62,000 nt of DNA, taken from Gnetum montanum. Taxonomy: Eukaryota > Streptophyta > Gnetopsida > Gnetales > Gnetaceae. The position numbers were made by a program, and so were the translations under genes. Under the pieces are notes generated by a model. It was not told where the DNA came from and did not search any database. It worked only from the letters and a program-made list of their open reading frames with translations. Where the stretch lies: the NCBI GenBank assembly GCA_015680685.1, contig MNCI01017783.1, forward strand, positions 417,901-479,900. Direction: 5' to 3'. Shown in pieces: positions 9,564-21,180 of the stretch. The stretch's first letter is position 1. Every line of letters begins with the position of its first letter.

Positions 9564-12354
9564 ATGGTCCCAAAGAAAGGAGCAGAAGGAGAACATTCAC
9601 AACTAAGGAGCAAAAGACTTAGAGGTTGAATAGGGGAACAAACCCTGCAAGTAGAAAATGCAGAGGAGGAGGTTCAATCTTTCTATATCCATCAAGAAAC
9701 TCCTACCATAGAGCACTCAGCCCAAGTAGAGGTAGAAGATCCACAAGCACCAGAACAAGGACAATGTCTCATGCTATCACTAGATTACCTCCAGGTCATC
9801 TAGGAGAAAACAATCATGTCCATGGTGATTGTGGAGCTAAATTTTGGCCCATTCATGAAATTTTCTCTAGAAATCGTGAAGACACAACTCCAAGCATCAC
9901 CACTATGATCCACACTCACAAGCAGTGAGGAATGGTATTTAGGAGAGACATACTAGTTTTGGCATAACAAGTAGGATGATGCAATGGTCAATATTGAAGG
10001 AGTCTCAGTATCTGATTCTATGAAGGTGATTGCTAAAGCCCTTAATGTGTCCAATGAAGGGGCAAAGGTGGCATAACTCTCCACTAGATTTGATATTGAT
10101 GTAAGAAAATTGTGGTTGCAATAGGCATATGGAAAGGAGGACAAAGACTACAACGAGTTAACTTTGGAAGAGAAGATCTATTTCAAAACTGGCAATTATC
10201 ACCTATTTTCTACTAAAAGACTTAATTAAGTATTAACATATGCACCTAAAGGAAGTGCTATCCTAATAGGAAACATAATGCAAATATCACCCATCTCTAC
10301 TTCCTTGAGATTCAAAGATGGTTTGAGGAGAAAAAGGTAGGGAAGTTGATACTTCCGTTCCCTTGTCTTATTAGGAAGCTGTGTAGACAAGCTGAAATCC
10401 TAGGATACACTAATGACATTGCTAAAAAACCTTAGAATGCTTCATACATAAAAATGCTAAAACTGGTGTCTTCAAAGAAAGATTGAATGGAAAAATTAGC
10501 AGGCACTAAGGGAACTATAGACACCACACTTACCAGTAGCATTGAAACTACTAGTTATCAACAACAAGGTAGGCCTAGTAGTTAACAATAGGCTAAGCAA
10601 CAACAACAACAACAATGGAAGTAGTAGTGAGTTCTACCGCTACCACCACAAGATTATATGCCATCTATGGGCCATTTACAATAAATTGCAGAAACTATTA
10701 GTTGGGAAAAACATGAAGAGGTCAATCTTTACAAAGTCATAGACAATGATAATAGACCCATAGGTTCCATAGACCTTGCTGGTGGACAACTATTGTTACA
10801 ATCAAGAGGAGGGGATGAATGGTTATAGTAGATATCTAGGAATGCTACATCATTTCAAGTGATGCTTGAGATTGGAGAAGGAGCCATAGTAGTGGTCATG
10901 TAGCATCAGGATGTAGCAAGAGCAGTTGAAATGATCATAGATTGCATTAAGGAGTCCTTTAATGTTCCTATTGTGTCACTAGTAGATCTTTCAAAAGTAA
11001 GAGATGCTCAGATGCTAGTTGTTTTCTCAATGATTCCTACTGAACATGAAGATGTACTTGACATACTATTGTAGAAAGAATAGGTCATGCAAAATCTCTT
11101 TGATATTCCTAGTGATATCACTATAGTTCTGTTTGATTTGATAGCCATCAAGGGTAAGTTGATCATGACAGAGACCAAGGCAGGACATGTTGAGAATAAA
11201 GTTAGAAGGTTATAAGAAGAGATAACCACCCTACAAGCTAAAAGAAGAGGTCCTACATAGTTTGTGGTGTTAGACCAACTGGAGTTGTTCAAAAATGACC
11301 ATGTGAATAGGGTCATTGACTAGAATCTACAAATGGAAAGGAAGAAGAAGGTAGTATGAGATGCTTTAGTAGTAGAAGCCCAAACATATGCCCATGCCAA
11401 AGCACTTGCTACCTTGCAAGAAGAGAATAAGCAGTTAGCTATAGACAACATAAGGTTAACCAATGTAGAAAAATAGAAAAATGTTCTTAAAGAAAGCATT
11501 CATCAATTAAGAGAAAAACTTATGAGGGTCAACTAAGACATGAACCACTTAGCCAAAGAAAACAAAACCTTGTCAATGAAAGAAATTCGCGCGATAAGAC
11601 AAAAATTTGCTATAGAAATAAGTGCATGGAAAAATGAGGCTAAGAAACATGATAGGCTTAAGGAACATTTACATGACTAGGTGGACATGTATAAGAAGAT
11701 TAATGAGAAGGAGATCTAGATGGTTAGACCAAAATTAGTTCTATCTCTGCATAGAATATTAATTGGAAGTTGATCTTTAGTAGCCTCTCTCATGTTCACC
11801 AGGCAGAAACAAAGAACAAAAGGCCTACAGATCAAAGATTTTATAGAGTACATGGGGTTAGCTAAACTCTAGTATGCTAACTTAGCCATGTTAACAATAG
11901 GCAAGCCCAAGAATGAGCTAGAACAACAAGTAGTAGCCATGTATGCTCTGTATGAAAAGGAGTTTGCCAATAGAAAGGATGCACTACAAAAGCAACACCT
12001 GGAAAACTCAAAATTGAAGATTGTCAAGGCTAGCTATGAAAGCCAAAAGAATGTTGCATCAAACCTAGCTCATTGCATGATAGATTATCAGGAATTACAA
12101 AAGATGACCAAAGTGTTTGAGATAGAAAGATGGTAGTTTGCAGCATGGTACGTAAAAGCTAATCAGATGTTCCTATAGCTACAATGCCCATAGAATGTAC
12201 TAACACCATCACATGTTGCACAAAAATCATGGACAATACATGATCCTAGAACAAAGAAAGAAAACCTTTAAGTGCTACTCAATAGATATCAGTTCAAAAG
12301 CTTGATGATAAAGGAAAGCAACTGATGAAAGGGCCACCACCACCAGGCACTTAG
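9564..12354 (+). pseudogene. extra ORF in env position of R1 (copy 1), degenerate
   Basis: The product is unknown. The reading starts MVPKKGAEGEHSQL, directly after a splice acceptor, and ends KGPPPPGT at a TAG at 12352. Around 9930-10190 it has a conserved block: EWYLGETY, FWHNK, then AYGKEDKDYNELTLEEKIYF and YHLF. From about 10870 it is Lys/Glu-rich and coiled-coil-like. The end reads FAAWYVKANQMFL, then LQCP. The N-terminal block resembles the plant retroelement domain annotated as putative plant transposon protein (Transposase_32); this is from memory and unsearched. Athila elements carry an env-like ORF here, but I see no clear membrane segment. Stops include TAGs at 9954 and 9972 that are also found in R4. 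Confidence 0.72.
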
Positions 12355-12555
12355 GTTGCATTGAGCTCCTTCAAGTTTTTGTCTTATTTTTGTTTTATTT
12401 TATCAAAAAACTATGTTAAAATTTTTTTACAAACACCACTACAACATTCAAAGTCATGTAAATAGTTTTTGAGTCATATATAGTCAAATATACCTCCCAA
12501 TTTTGTAAGGGACTCTATCCTCATTTTGTTTTCACTTAAGGACGAGTTTCTAGTC

Positions 12556-12568
12556 AGTCGTGGGGGTA
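12556..12568 (+). other. polypurine tract of R1
   Basis: AGTCGTGGGGGTA abuts the first base of the 3' LTR (TGATAAAT). R2 and R3 have AGTCATGGGGGTA in the same place, and R4 the complement at 45718-45730. Confidence 0.8.
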
Positions 12569-13460
12569 TGATAAATCCATATTTTAATGCATTAGGATAT
12601 CATAACAATGATATCATATCAATGATGTCATTAATATGATATCATAGCACATGCTATATCATTATTGATACGATATCTTGGGATGTGTGCAACCCTATAA
12701 ATACGACACTTGGACACACAATCTGCTAACAATTCATTCCCATAGTAACTAGACTCTTGTAGTTTAATTTCCTAGCTTAGACTTAGCGAAAGTGAATGCT
12801 CATAATGTGGTGTGTCATAGTGAACAGAATATTTATTTGAATAGTTTGTACTTGGGTACAAGTTATGAATGGAAATAAAGATTGAGCTATTTCCCACCAT
12901 TGCAGTGTTCTCTTAGTTTGCTGTTTCCACTTAGCATAGTGTTTATTGTTTACTTCTTTACTAGATTAACACTTTGCTTTTCCAAGAACTTTATTTTTAC
13001 TTCTTGATAGTATGTAGAATGGATACAACTGATTTTGAGCATTAAGCGTGATTGTTAGGTAATCCTAGTAGTATTATCATTTGGTTCACCTAGTAGCATG
13101 ATACTTGGTAATCCCAATGGTGATTACATCAGCCCAAGACATGTTGAGAAAATCAATAATAGTTATCCTTCACAATAGGCTAGAATAGATTCATGTTTTC
13201 CTAATTAGACTAAACTATAGATATTTCTCACAATGTTTATACTTAGGAGTGCAACCAACCAAACAACATCATTTATCATATGCCTCATTGCAAGCTAAAC
13301 CATACACCTAGACTCTACTAGCTTGAGTGGGAAGACAACAATCATGAGCTTACCTCAACTACTAGCATACCAACATTGTCTATCTATAGATTACAATTGG
13401 GTTACACGTGAACACTCATAACTTGTATGGTTGGGTGTTGGATTGTTCCACCACTCATCA
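12569..13460 (+). repeat. 3' LTR of R1 (LTR-C type)
   Basis: The 892-bp LTR begins TGATAAATCC after the polypurine tract and ends CACTCATCA. Its last 234 bp match the truncated 5' copy at 161-392. The U3 carries a phased GATATC array, and the TATA box is at 12696-12703. The sequence after it (AAGGT...) belongs to a different pol gene, so R1 sits inside another retroelement. Confidence 0.9.
12596..12703 (+). promoter_or_regulatory. LTR-C promoter: 14-bp-phased GATATC array and TATA box
   Basis: Hexamers GATATC, GATATC, GATGTC and GATATC start at 12596, 12610, 12624 and 12638, exactly 14 bp apart, with 8-bp spacers ATAACAAT, ATATCAAT and ATTAATAT. Another GATATC is at 12672. CCCTATAAATACG gives a TATA box at 12696. 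The same geometry recurs in LTR-A, LTR-B and the internal promoters. Confidence 0.8.
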
Positions 13461-15657
13461 AAGGTGTATGAAGCTCATTTGGTAATCAATGATAAGAAGT
13501 ATTAATTTATGAAGAGGAAAATTGTTTACTTAGGTCATGTTTTCCTCAAGAATTATGTCAAGATGGAACCAAGAAAGATCAATGTAATCTAGGAGTGGCC
13601 TTCACCTAAATATGTGGGAAGGTGGGATTTTTTCTTATTTTGATTAGTTTCTATGGAAGATTTATTAGAAAATTTAGTTTTATTACATGACATATATTGT
13701 TTGATTTAAAATAGACTTCCAGCTATTGTCTTGTCTAAAGTAGAGTTCCATTTGTTATCTTGTTTAAAGTATAATTCCATCATTTATAGAATGATGTAAA
13801 AGAGGATTTTTTCCAAGCCTTGAAGGAGAAATTTTAGTGTTTTGGTTTTAGTAATTCCATATTTTCATTATGTCTAGAATATCTTAAAGGATTGTTTGAA
13901 TCGTTACAAAGTCTCAAGACAATTTTGAAGAAAGAACATAATGATGTATTAGATCAACATACACATTGGATTTGTTGTATTCTTTTTAAAAGAATTAAAT
14001 GAATCCAAACAAAAGTATATTGTATATGAGAAAAAGCTATATACCATACTTCAAGCCATCAAGCATTGAAGACATTATTTGTTGGAATATAAATTTATTT
14101 TGCTAACTGATCATAATGCACTTAGATTTTTGAATTCTCAAAAGAAATTAAGTGCTAAGCATATGACATGGATTAAGTGACTTTAAGAATTTCATTTTTT
14201 CTTAAAGGATAGAAGTAGTAAATCCAATGTAGTTTTTGATGCTTTGTTTAGAATTCATATTGCTAATTCTTGAGTTGAGGTTAATGCCTTTGATTCTTTT
14301 AACAAATTTTATTGTAATGATATTGATTTTTGTGACATTTGGAAAGAACTGAATGCTTCACTATTAGGAAGGAATGACAAATGGAAAGCTTATCAAATCA
14401 AGAATGGTATTCTTTGTAGAGATGGAAAAATTTATGTTCCCAAATGTAAATTCAAATTTAATATTTTTAAAGATTAACACAATAGTGACATGACTAGGCA
14501 TATGAATAATACAAAAGACATTGGAATTGATAAGTAAAAATTAATTTTAGGTAGGTATGTATAAAGATGTTATTAAATTTATTAAGGAATGTTATGTTTG
14601 CCAAAATTTTAAAGGTGGGAAAGGTGTTGATAAATACTATATACATTTGCTAACCCCAAATGCTTCATAGGAAAGTATTTCTTTAGACTTTATTTCTGGC
14701 ATTCTAAGAACAAGATTTGGTCATGATTCGATTATTTTATTCTATGTAAGGGGACTAGTGACAAATTTTATGTTTTTAATTTATTCATTCAACATGTTGT
14801 GAAATTGCATGGCATTCCATTGAATATTATGAGTGATAAAGATGTCAAATTCACTTGTCATTTTTGGAGATCACTTTGGAAATTGTTGGAAATTAAGTTA
14901 TCATTTTCTATAGCATATCAACCTCAAACTAATGAGAAAATTGAAGTTGTTAATAAATCCTTGTTGACAATATTAAGATGTTTATGTGAGGATTAGCCTC
15001 AAATATGGAAGAATATGCTAACTCATGCTAAATTCTCATGTAATAATGTTCTTCATACCAGTATTGGTAAAAGTCCTTTTGTTACCAATTATGGGTTTTC
15101 ACCAAAGAATGTTTAATAAGTTGAAGAAATTTGGTGATTGTTCCTTTTAAGTATTGATTTTGTTAAGAAAATGAAGTAATTTCATTAAGTCAAGCCTCAC
15201 ATGGAGAAGAAGACAATGAATGTATCTTTAAAGGCTAATGAGGGCAAGAGGAAAATTAAATGTGAAATTGGTGATAATGTGTGGATCTATCTGAGCAAAG
15301 AAAGTCATATGAATAGGCATTTATACAAGCTCATATCAAGGAGAATTGATCCATTTAGAATTAGAACCAAAATCAATACCAATGCCTATGAGATTGATTT
15401 TCTTAAATAATTTTCTATTTCATGTGTTTTTAATGTTTTAGATTTAGGTCCATATCATGACAATTTTCTTGTATTAAACTTGGAGAAAAGTCTTGAAATC
15501 TTCAAGGATGCAATTAAAGTTCAATCTCTATTAAAGTCATCAAGGAAGCCAATTTTGTTGCAAACAAGGGAACCAAGAAGTATAAGAGGTAAGAATATGA
15601 ATGAGTACTTAAGAATAGATGAGGTTGCATGGGAGAGAAGTAGAAGAATGGTAGTAG

Positions 15658-15710
<53 letters not shown>

Positions 15711-15752
15711 ATGATGAAAAGCAAGTTAGAAAGAAAATTGAAAGTAATGTAA
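13461..15752 (+). pseudogene. pol: pol fragment of a second Ty3/gypsy element (RT end, RNase H, integrase)
   Basis: The fragment opens in the middle of RT: KIVYLGHVFLKNYVKMEPRK, then EWPSPKYVG. RNase H reads YIVYEKKLYTILQAIKH and LLTDHNALRFLNSQKKLSAK (14000-14170). The integrase core includes SDKDVKFTCHFW and YQPQTNEKIEVVNKSLL (14799-14996); 35 residues separate the catalytic D from E. The C-terminus has GDNVWIYLSKESH, then SRRIDPF and NVLDLGPYHDN (15200-15470). The text is closer to chromovirus-type integrases than to R1. The left part is missing because R1 is inserted in front of it. Stops are frequent. Confidence 0.85.
15661..15706. repeat. (AG)n microsatellite
   Basis: Twenty-three AG units lie immediately after the degenerate integrase reading. 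They produce an artificial Arg-Glu run in that frame. Confidence 0.95.
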
Positions 15753-15789
15753 TAAAAATTAGATAAGGATCATAATAACTATAATGATG

Positions 15790-16690
15790 TATTTTTACCT
15801 CAAATGTAGTACCTTTTGAGACAAGCTCAATTCACAAGATCTTGATATTGGTTTCCTTCTGAGTTTGCTAGATAGTATGCTCCATTTCTAAGATTTTTGA
15901 TGATGATGAAGGAACCTTGGCAGTTTGGAGAGAACTTAGATGTCTTGGCATTTGGGAAATGCCATAGAACAAAATAATATTTTTTGATCTCTCTTAGTTA
16001 GACATGGTTTTGATGACAATAGTACATTGCTTCTTGATGATTGTAAATGTTAATTATTGCTTGCTTGTGGTTATCTTGAAGAATCTCTAGCTTAGCACAA
16101 TGCATGTTATCATTCTCCTCATCTATCATCCAATTGTTCAAGGCTTCTTGAAATGAAGGCATATCTAGCTCAACATATAACATTGCTTTAGACCCATAGG
16201 TTAGTAGAAATGAGTTTTGGCAAGTTACATTTCAAAAAGTTGTTTAGTAGGCCCAAAGGGCATGGGTTAGTTGGATGTGCTAATTTCATTAAGATTGATC
16301 AACCATGATTTTAAGCAAGTGAATAAGGAACTTATTGGTTGAATTAGCTTGATCATTGGACTAGGGATAATAAGAAGATGAGAATGACTAGATGATTTGA
16401 CATTAATCACAAAACTTAGTAACTTCTTTATTCTTAAATTGAGGTTTATTTTTAGAAATAATGTGAAGGAGAATATCAAAAAGGATGATGATATGATTTA
16501 GGATAAAGTGACTAATGCACTTAGACATGGTTGATTTTGAGGGAATGACTTTTATATACTTAGTGAAATACTCTTTAATTATTAAAGTAAATTAGTGACT
16601 AGAGAGAAAAGGATATTAATAAAACCTATGAGATCTAGCTCTCATTTTTAGAAGGGTCATATGATTTCAAAATTCCTAAGCTCTTGAGAT
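15790..16690 (-). pseudogene. pol: integrase of a Tat/Athila-like element
   Basis: On the minus strand the core reads TKYIKVIPSKSTMSKCI and later IPSPMIKLIQ (16270-16560). The C-terminal part is better kept: LYVELDMPSFQEALNNWMID, KLEILQDNHKQAIINIYNH (15998-16183), then RNGAYYLANSEGNQYQDL near 15830-15870. The phrase AYYLANSEG is a hallmark of this integrase end as I know it. It lies tail to tail with the plus-strand pol at 13461-15752, with only a short gap. Several substitutions remove catalytic residues. Confidence 0.82.
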
Positions 16691-17226
16691 GGTACATAAA
16701 TAATCAGAGCATAAAATTAAAATATATCATATATCTTAACTATTATATGTACATTGCTAGATATCATAGGCCTTCAGTAAGCTAGAGACATAATGTGAGC
16801 TACTAGAGATTGTGATTCTAAGTAACCATCATGTACACAAGAATGTACCTATTCTAAAACATTTTTCACTTTTTCATAGCTTAGGCAATGTAGATGAACA
16901 TCTATTATGGAAATATGACATAAAAGGCTAGGATCAACATTAAAAAAATGCCTAGACGATTTATAGAGAGTATCCTTTTAGGATGAAGATAAAGTTTTAT
17001 GAGTTTCTCTAATTTGTAGGCATTGTATGATGTTTTGGTATTGTTCATCCTCTTCTAAGTTAACTAAGCTAACATGTGATGTATTTATGAGAGTAATGGA
17101 CTTTTCTTATGTTGAGTGAGATAAAAAAACTTTAAAAAAGGTAGGATCTACAAGAATAGCAAAAGTAGTCAATGTGTCTATGAGCATGTTTTCCAAGTAA
17201 TGGATATAAAATGATCATCACTTGAA

Positions 17227-17353
17227 GCCATCGTGCTCATCATACTAAGCAGGGTCCCTAGAGGGTTGGTAGGTGAACCAAAGCCTAACCTCCTCAAGTG
17301 TTCGCATCCAAGTTCAAATCCAACTCTTCAACTTGAGAAAAAAGTAGCTTACA
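17227..17353 (+). mobile_element. tRNA-derived SINE-like insertion
   Basis: A pol III A-box-like string CTAGAGGGTTGGTAGGTG (17259-17276) and a B-box AGTTCAAATCC (17311-17321) lie about 35 bp apart, like an internal tRNA promoter. Flanks ATCACTTGAA (17217-17226) and ATCACTTCAA (17354-17363) match at 9 of 10 positions, a plausible target duplication. A short A-run (GAGAAAAAAG) lies near the 3' end. It sits in a minus-strand pol relic. No known SINE family was recognised. Confidence 0.45.
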
Positions 17354-17996
17354 ATCACTTCAAATATGCATTTCTAAATATTTCTCAAATTATGAAATTA
17401 GTTTTTTTAGCTAAATTAACGTAAGGTTACAAGTATTTAGCTTTGCAAGTGTATTTTTCATTAACTTGACATATGACTAGTTAAGAATCACTACAAAGTA
17501 AAATCCTTTTAATTATTAGTTGTATTACTAGAAGTAAACCTTAGGTAAGGTTCTCATATTTGATCACATTATTTGTACATGGATAATTAAATTTATAAGT
17601 TTGATAGAAAGGTTCTATACCTTTTGAATAAAGAAAAAAAGTTGCACTAGATCCTTAATCCAGATGAACATCATTAAAGTACATGTGTGAATTAAAATCC
17701 TTGTGTGTTAAAATCTTTCATGGAAGAGAATTAGTTTAATTTATACTTGATTTCCTAGGGGAAGGTTGAATAGCTATAGCAAATGATTTTGATAGTGGAG
17801 TTAATGTAAGAGTGTCTACTATTGCTTGACCCTTGATGGTATGTTTTGAAAGGTAGGATAGGTCAAACTCGGTAACGAGTGTTTTTTATTATATCATGAA
17901 GTTGTTATCGTAAAGGTTAGAAGTGATGGATCATAAGATGTTATTGTGACATATTACATGAGCCTTTATCCACAATAGATAGTTCCTTCATTTCTT

Positions 17997-18083
17997 GAAA
18001 GCAAAAAAGGAAAAAAAAAAGACCTAAATAAGTTTTTTTTGAAAGCAAAAAAGGAAAAAAAAAGACCTAAATAAGTTTTTTTT
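17997..18083. repeat. 44-bp tandem duplication, A- and T-rich
   Basis: Two near-identical units start GAAAGCAAAAAAGG at 17997 and 18041 and end in a T run. This is probably a local slippage or assembly duplication. Confidence 0.85.
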
Positions 18084-18549
18084 TTCAATATCTATGTATC
18101 GAGTTTTATAATCAGAGAATAGATGAGAGATGTAATAGATAGGAAGATCTAGAACATCTTCATATCATTGGCAAAGCATGGCTATGATAGAGTAATTGAA
18201 TTTAGAAAGATAAAGATATAAAAGAAGATCAAATTGATTGAGGTAAAGGATGGGAAGATTGGTAAGGGTATGATTTATGACATCATAGTAAAATTTTAAA
18301 GTATATGAGATAGAGGATGAAGTTTATCAATAAGATTGCATATGAAATGATAGATTGATTAGAGATGAATTTATAGGATGTGCCTATCCTTAAAGTACTT
18401 TATTAGGATCCATTACAATGCCATTGGATGAAATTAGGAATCTTAGCATCTTTCCTATTTCTACATCAAAAATACACTTTTAGGATTTAAATAGAGGTTA
18501 TACTAATTGCATCAGGCTAAGACTATGTCAAGATTAGTGAAATGATCAT

Positions 18550-19110
18550 ATTATATGATAGATTCAATGGCATATCATCTACATAATTGTTAACAATTTT
18601 GAATATCATATTATTAAATATAAATTTCATGGCTCATTGATATGTTGCTCTAGTTTTCTTAAGCATGAAAGACATTTTGAAGTAGCAAAAGGTCCCCCAT
18701 GGGATTATAAAGGTTCTAAAGTTGTAACATGAAAAATTGTCCATGAAGAAAAATAAGGTATGATCTATTGTTGTGTTAATGAGTTGATTTATGTTGGTGA
18801 ACAAAAAATTATCTTTTAATATAACCTTTTTGTATTTGAAAAAAATTGACACATATCTAATGGGTTCATTTTTCTTAGGAACAACTATAATGTTGGATAC
18901 TTAGTTTGAGTAGTCTATGAGGCATATGAAGCATGCATTGTAAAGTTTGATGATTCCTTTCTTGATGGCTAAGGCTAAATTAGGTTTTATTTTTTTTAGC
19001 TTTTTATTTAACTAGTTTTGAACCATGTTTAAGGATGATGTTATGTTGTACTAAAGATAGGTCCAAGTTTTGCATGTCATTATATCCCTAGGAAAAGGTG
19101 ATAGAATGTT
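18550..19110 (-). pseudogene. pol: reverse transcriptase of the minus-strand Tat/Athila-like element
   Basis: Reading leftwards: KPNLALAIKKGIIKLYNACF, VSNIIVVPKKNEPIRYVSIF, LKDNFLFTNINQLINTTIDH, FFFMDNFSCYN, IIPWGTFCYFKMSFMLKKT, then the catalytic box YVDD at 18574-18585. The order and spacing are those of a Ty3/gypsy RT of the Tat/Athila type. With the integrase at 15790-16690 it forms one pol gene. The RNase H and linker between (16690-18550) are too decayed to place, and a SINE-like insertion lies there. Frameshifts and stops are present. Confidence 0.85.
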
Positions 19111-21180
19111 TTTGTAGTGTCACAAAACTGGAATTTAAGGGTTCTGGCAAGTTTAATGCTACTTGCAGGGTCTGTCCTCATCTTTGTAATTAGTAAAGAC
19201 TAAGTTAGTGAGGGGATAATTAGCTAGAATTAGTTCAAAATTTAGCAAGATAATGTTAGATTAAGGTATTAGGACTTCTTTAGTCATGTTAAGAGATGAT
19301 GGTAAAGATTTTAGGGGATCAAGTAGAGATAAGTCTATCAAGCCCTCATCAAGTAATCTAGTGATGTAGCCTTGAATCCCATCTAGGTAAGAGATTTATG
19401 CAATTAGATGATGATGATGGGATCCATGGCCTATAATAGATCAAGATGAGATAAATATTATACAAGGAGAAGGCAAGAATTTATAGTTTTATGAAATTAA
19501 TATGATGAGTTTGATTTAATTTTAATAATAAAAATTATAAAAAATTATTAGTTTGTGAATATTTGGAGTTATTTTAAAGATTAGATGTAAGTGAGAAGGG
19601 TAAAGAAGAGTTCAAATGGATTCAAGTTTGAAACAACTTAGTTTTGGAGCTTCATTTTTGATATTCTAGCAAGTGATGCTAGATGGTAATGTGGTGATGT
19701 GGAATGATGACCTAGTAATGTTGATGCTCATCACTATGCATCACAATATGTCACATCATGTGTGATGTAGGATAAAAAAGATGAGATGAGACCAAACTAA
19801 ACACTTTTCCTTATTCACACAATTGATTTTTACCTTGGTACTCTTTGTTGTTGGAGCACAATGATATGTGGAGGAAGTAGATAAGGAGAAGTATGTGGTA
19901 AAGAGATAGGTCATGTCCATAAGAGAGCATGTGGGAGACATGTCATGGAGGCCAGGGAGATGTTATTAGTGCCATAGATAGAGAAAGTATTGTTGAGGTA
20001 AGTGTCTTTGCTCTTTGCATTTTCTACATTTTTTGTTAATATGGGGTTTTAGAGTACGATGTTGATAGAGATGGTAGCATCCATGGGCATTAAGATGCTC
20101 AACAATAGTAAAGCTGGTCAATGTCAGGTATGGCTACAGTGGTGGTTACTAATGCTAGAATGTGATGCAAAGTACATTCTCTAGCATGGCTAGTGGTGCA
20201 TTGACAAATGTAGTAGAAGGAGAATGTGATGGGGCATGTGATGATGGTAGGCATGGGAAGATACATGGCTATAAGGTGTAGGCGGTAGTGGTTCTCAAAG
20301 AGCATCAAGGAAGATAACATAATTATGTGATGGTGTTGGGTACTGGTGTATGGTAATTTTCTAGTGACAAGAAGAGAGAGGGTTTGATGTGTAGGCATGT
20401 CAGGGAACTTGAGAGTGGTGATAACAGGGCATGGGAATGAGGAGAAGATGTAGGATTTACACAAGGGCACAAGGATAAAAGTAGGACAAGGAATGAGAGA
20501 TAACATACATAGGTTGCTACATTAGTGGTGAAATGAGAGTATATGCAAGTTGAATGTAAGAATTTGGCTTGGGTAGAATTTGGCTTGGGTTGTTATGTAG
20601 TATGGAAATGTCAGGGTGGGATGGTAAGTAAAAAAAACAAATTATGTGCCTATGGGATGATAGTAGGTTTGCATGGTCATGAGACATATTATAAAAGATC
20701 TGCAAAAGAAAATGACATTGGACACATAAAGGTTTAAAGGTTTCCCTACACACTATGATGCATAATGTGAATTAATGATGTGAGGCATGTGTGCAGGCTA
20801 GGGGTGGCATTGGTGCTAAGAATTTTATGAAGTGGTAAGAAATGTAAGAAAGGAGAGCAACCTATGGTAAAGAACTAGTGGTAGAGGCAACAAAGAGGTA
20901 GGATGGGTCACTGATAGGAATGACCATGTTGACTAGAAGTTAGTGTGTGATAAGGAAAGATAGATTTCTAGCATCGTGGCAAGGAAATGAAATGATAAGA
21001 GAACAAGAAGGATTTTGCTTAGTCCATGTGTTGGATAGACAACATGACTAGCATGTGGGGCTTGGCCAGCGCACAACCAATGTTGCCACAGTGCTACCAA
21101 TGCATGGTATGTAGTGTAGCATGTGGCATGTGATTGATCTAGCCACAATGCTAGTGAAAGACATAAGGGACTGTATGCTA
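19111..21180. other. no recognisable gene; possible upstream part of the minus-strand element
   Basis: A protease-like reading may continue to about 19460 on the minus strand but no active-site motif was found. From 19560 the plus strand is purine-rich with many GTGATG and GGCATG words. The open frames look like by-products of that composition. Nothing here could be named. Confidence 0.5.

Larger units (their letters stand above)
161..13460 (+). mobile_element. R1: full-length Athila-like Ty3/gypsy element, degenerate
   Basis: R1 is bounded by LTR-C copies (partial 5' copy to 392, complete 3' copy 12569-13460) that are about 90% identical over the shared 232 bp, with mostly transition differences. 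In order it has a tRNA-Asp-type primer-binding site, gag, protease, RT, RNase H, integrase with a GPY/F motif, a long non-coding region, an internal promoter with intron, an extra ORF, and a polypurine tract. This order and the tRNA-Asp primer are typical of the plant Athila lineage, whose elements have an env-like third ORF. Many stops and frameshifts make it non-functional. A solo LTR (1596-2472) interrupts gag. It is the only element here with all of the pol domains, so it represents the autonomous form. Confidence 0.88.

Noticed and set aside
9564-12354. Extra ORF called as a true envelope glycoprotein gene
   Set aside because: It holds the env position, but no signal peptide, cleavage site or membrane segment is visible in any of the three copies; the C-terminal half looks like a charged coiled coil.
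15521-15724. Leu/Ser repeat ORF on the minus strand over the AG run
   Set aside because: It is just the translation of an (AG)n microsatellite.
17233-17424. SINE-region ORF as a protein gene
   Set aside because: The region has tRNA-like A and B boxes and flanking duplications; the short ORF has no support.
20099-20753. Minus-strand ORFs of 135 and 78 codons
   Set aside because: Composition is driven by a purine-rich plus strand. No motif, no neighbour logic and no similarity to the other gag or pol readings.
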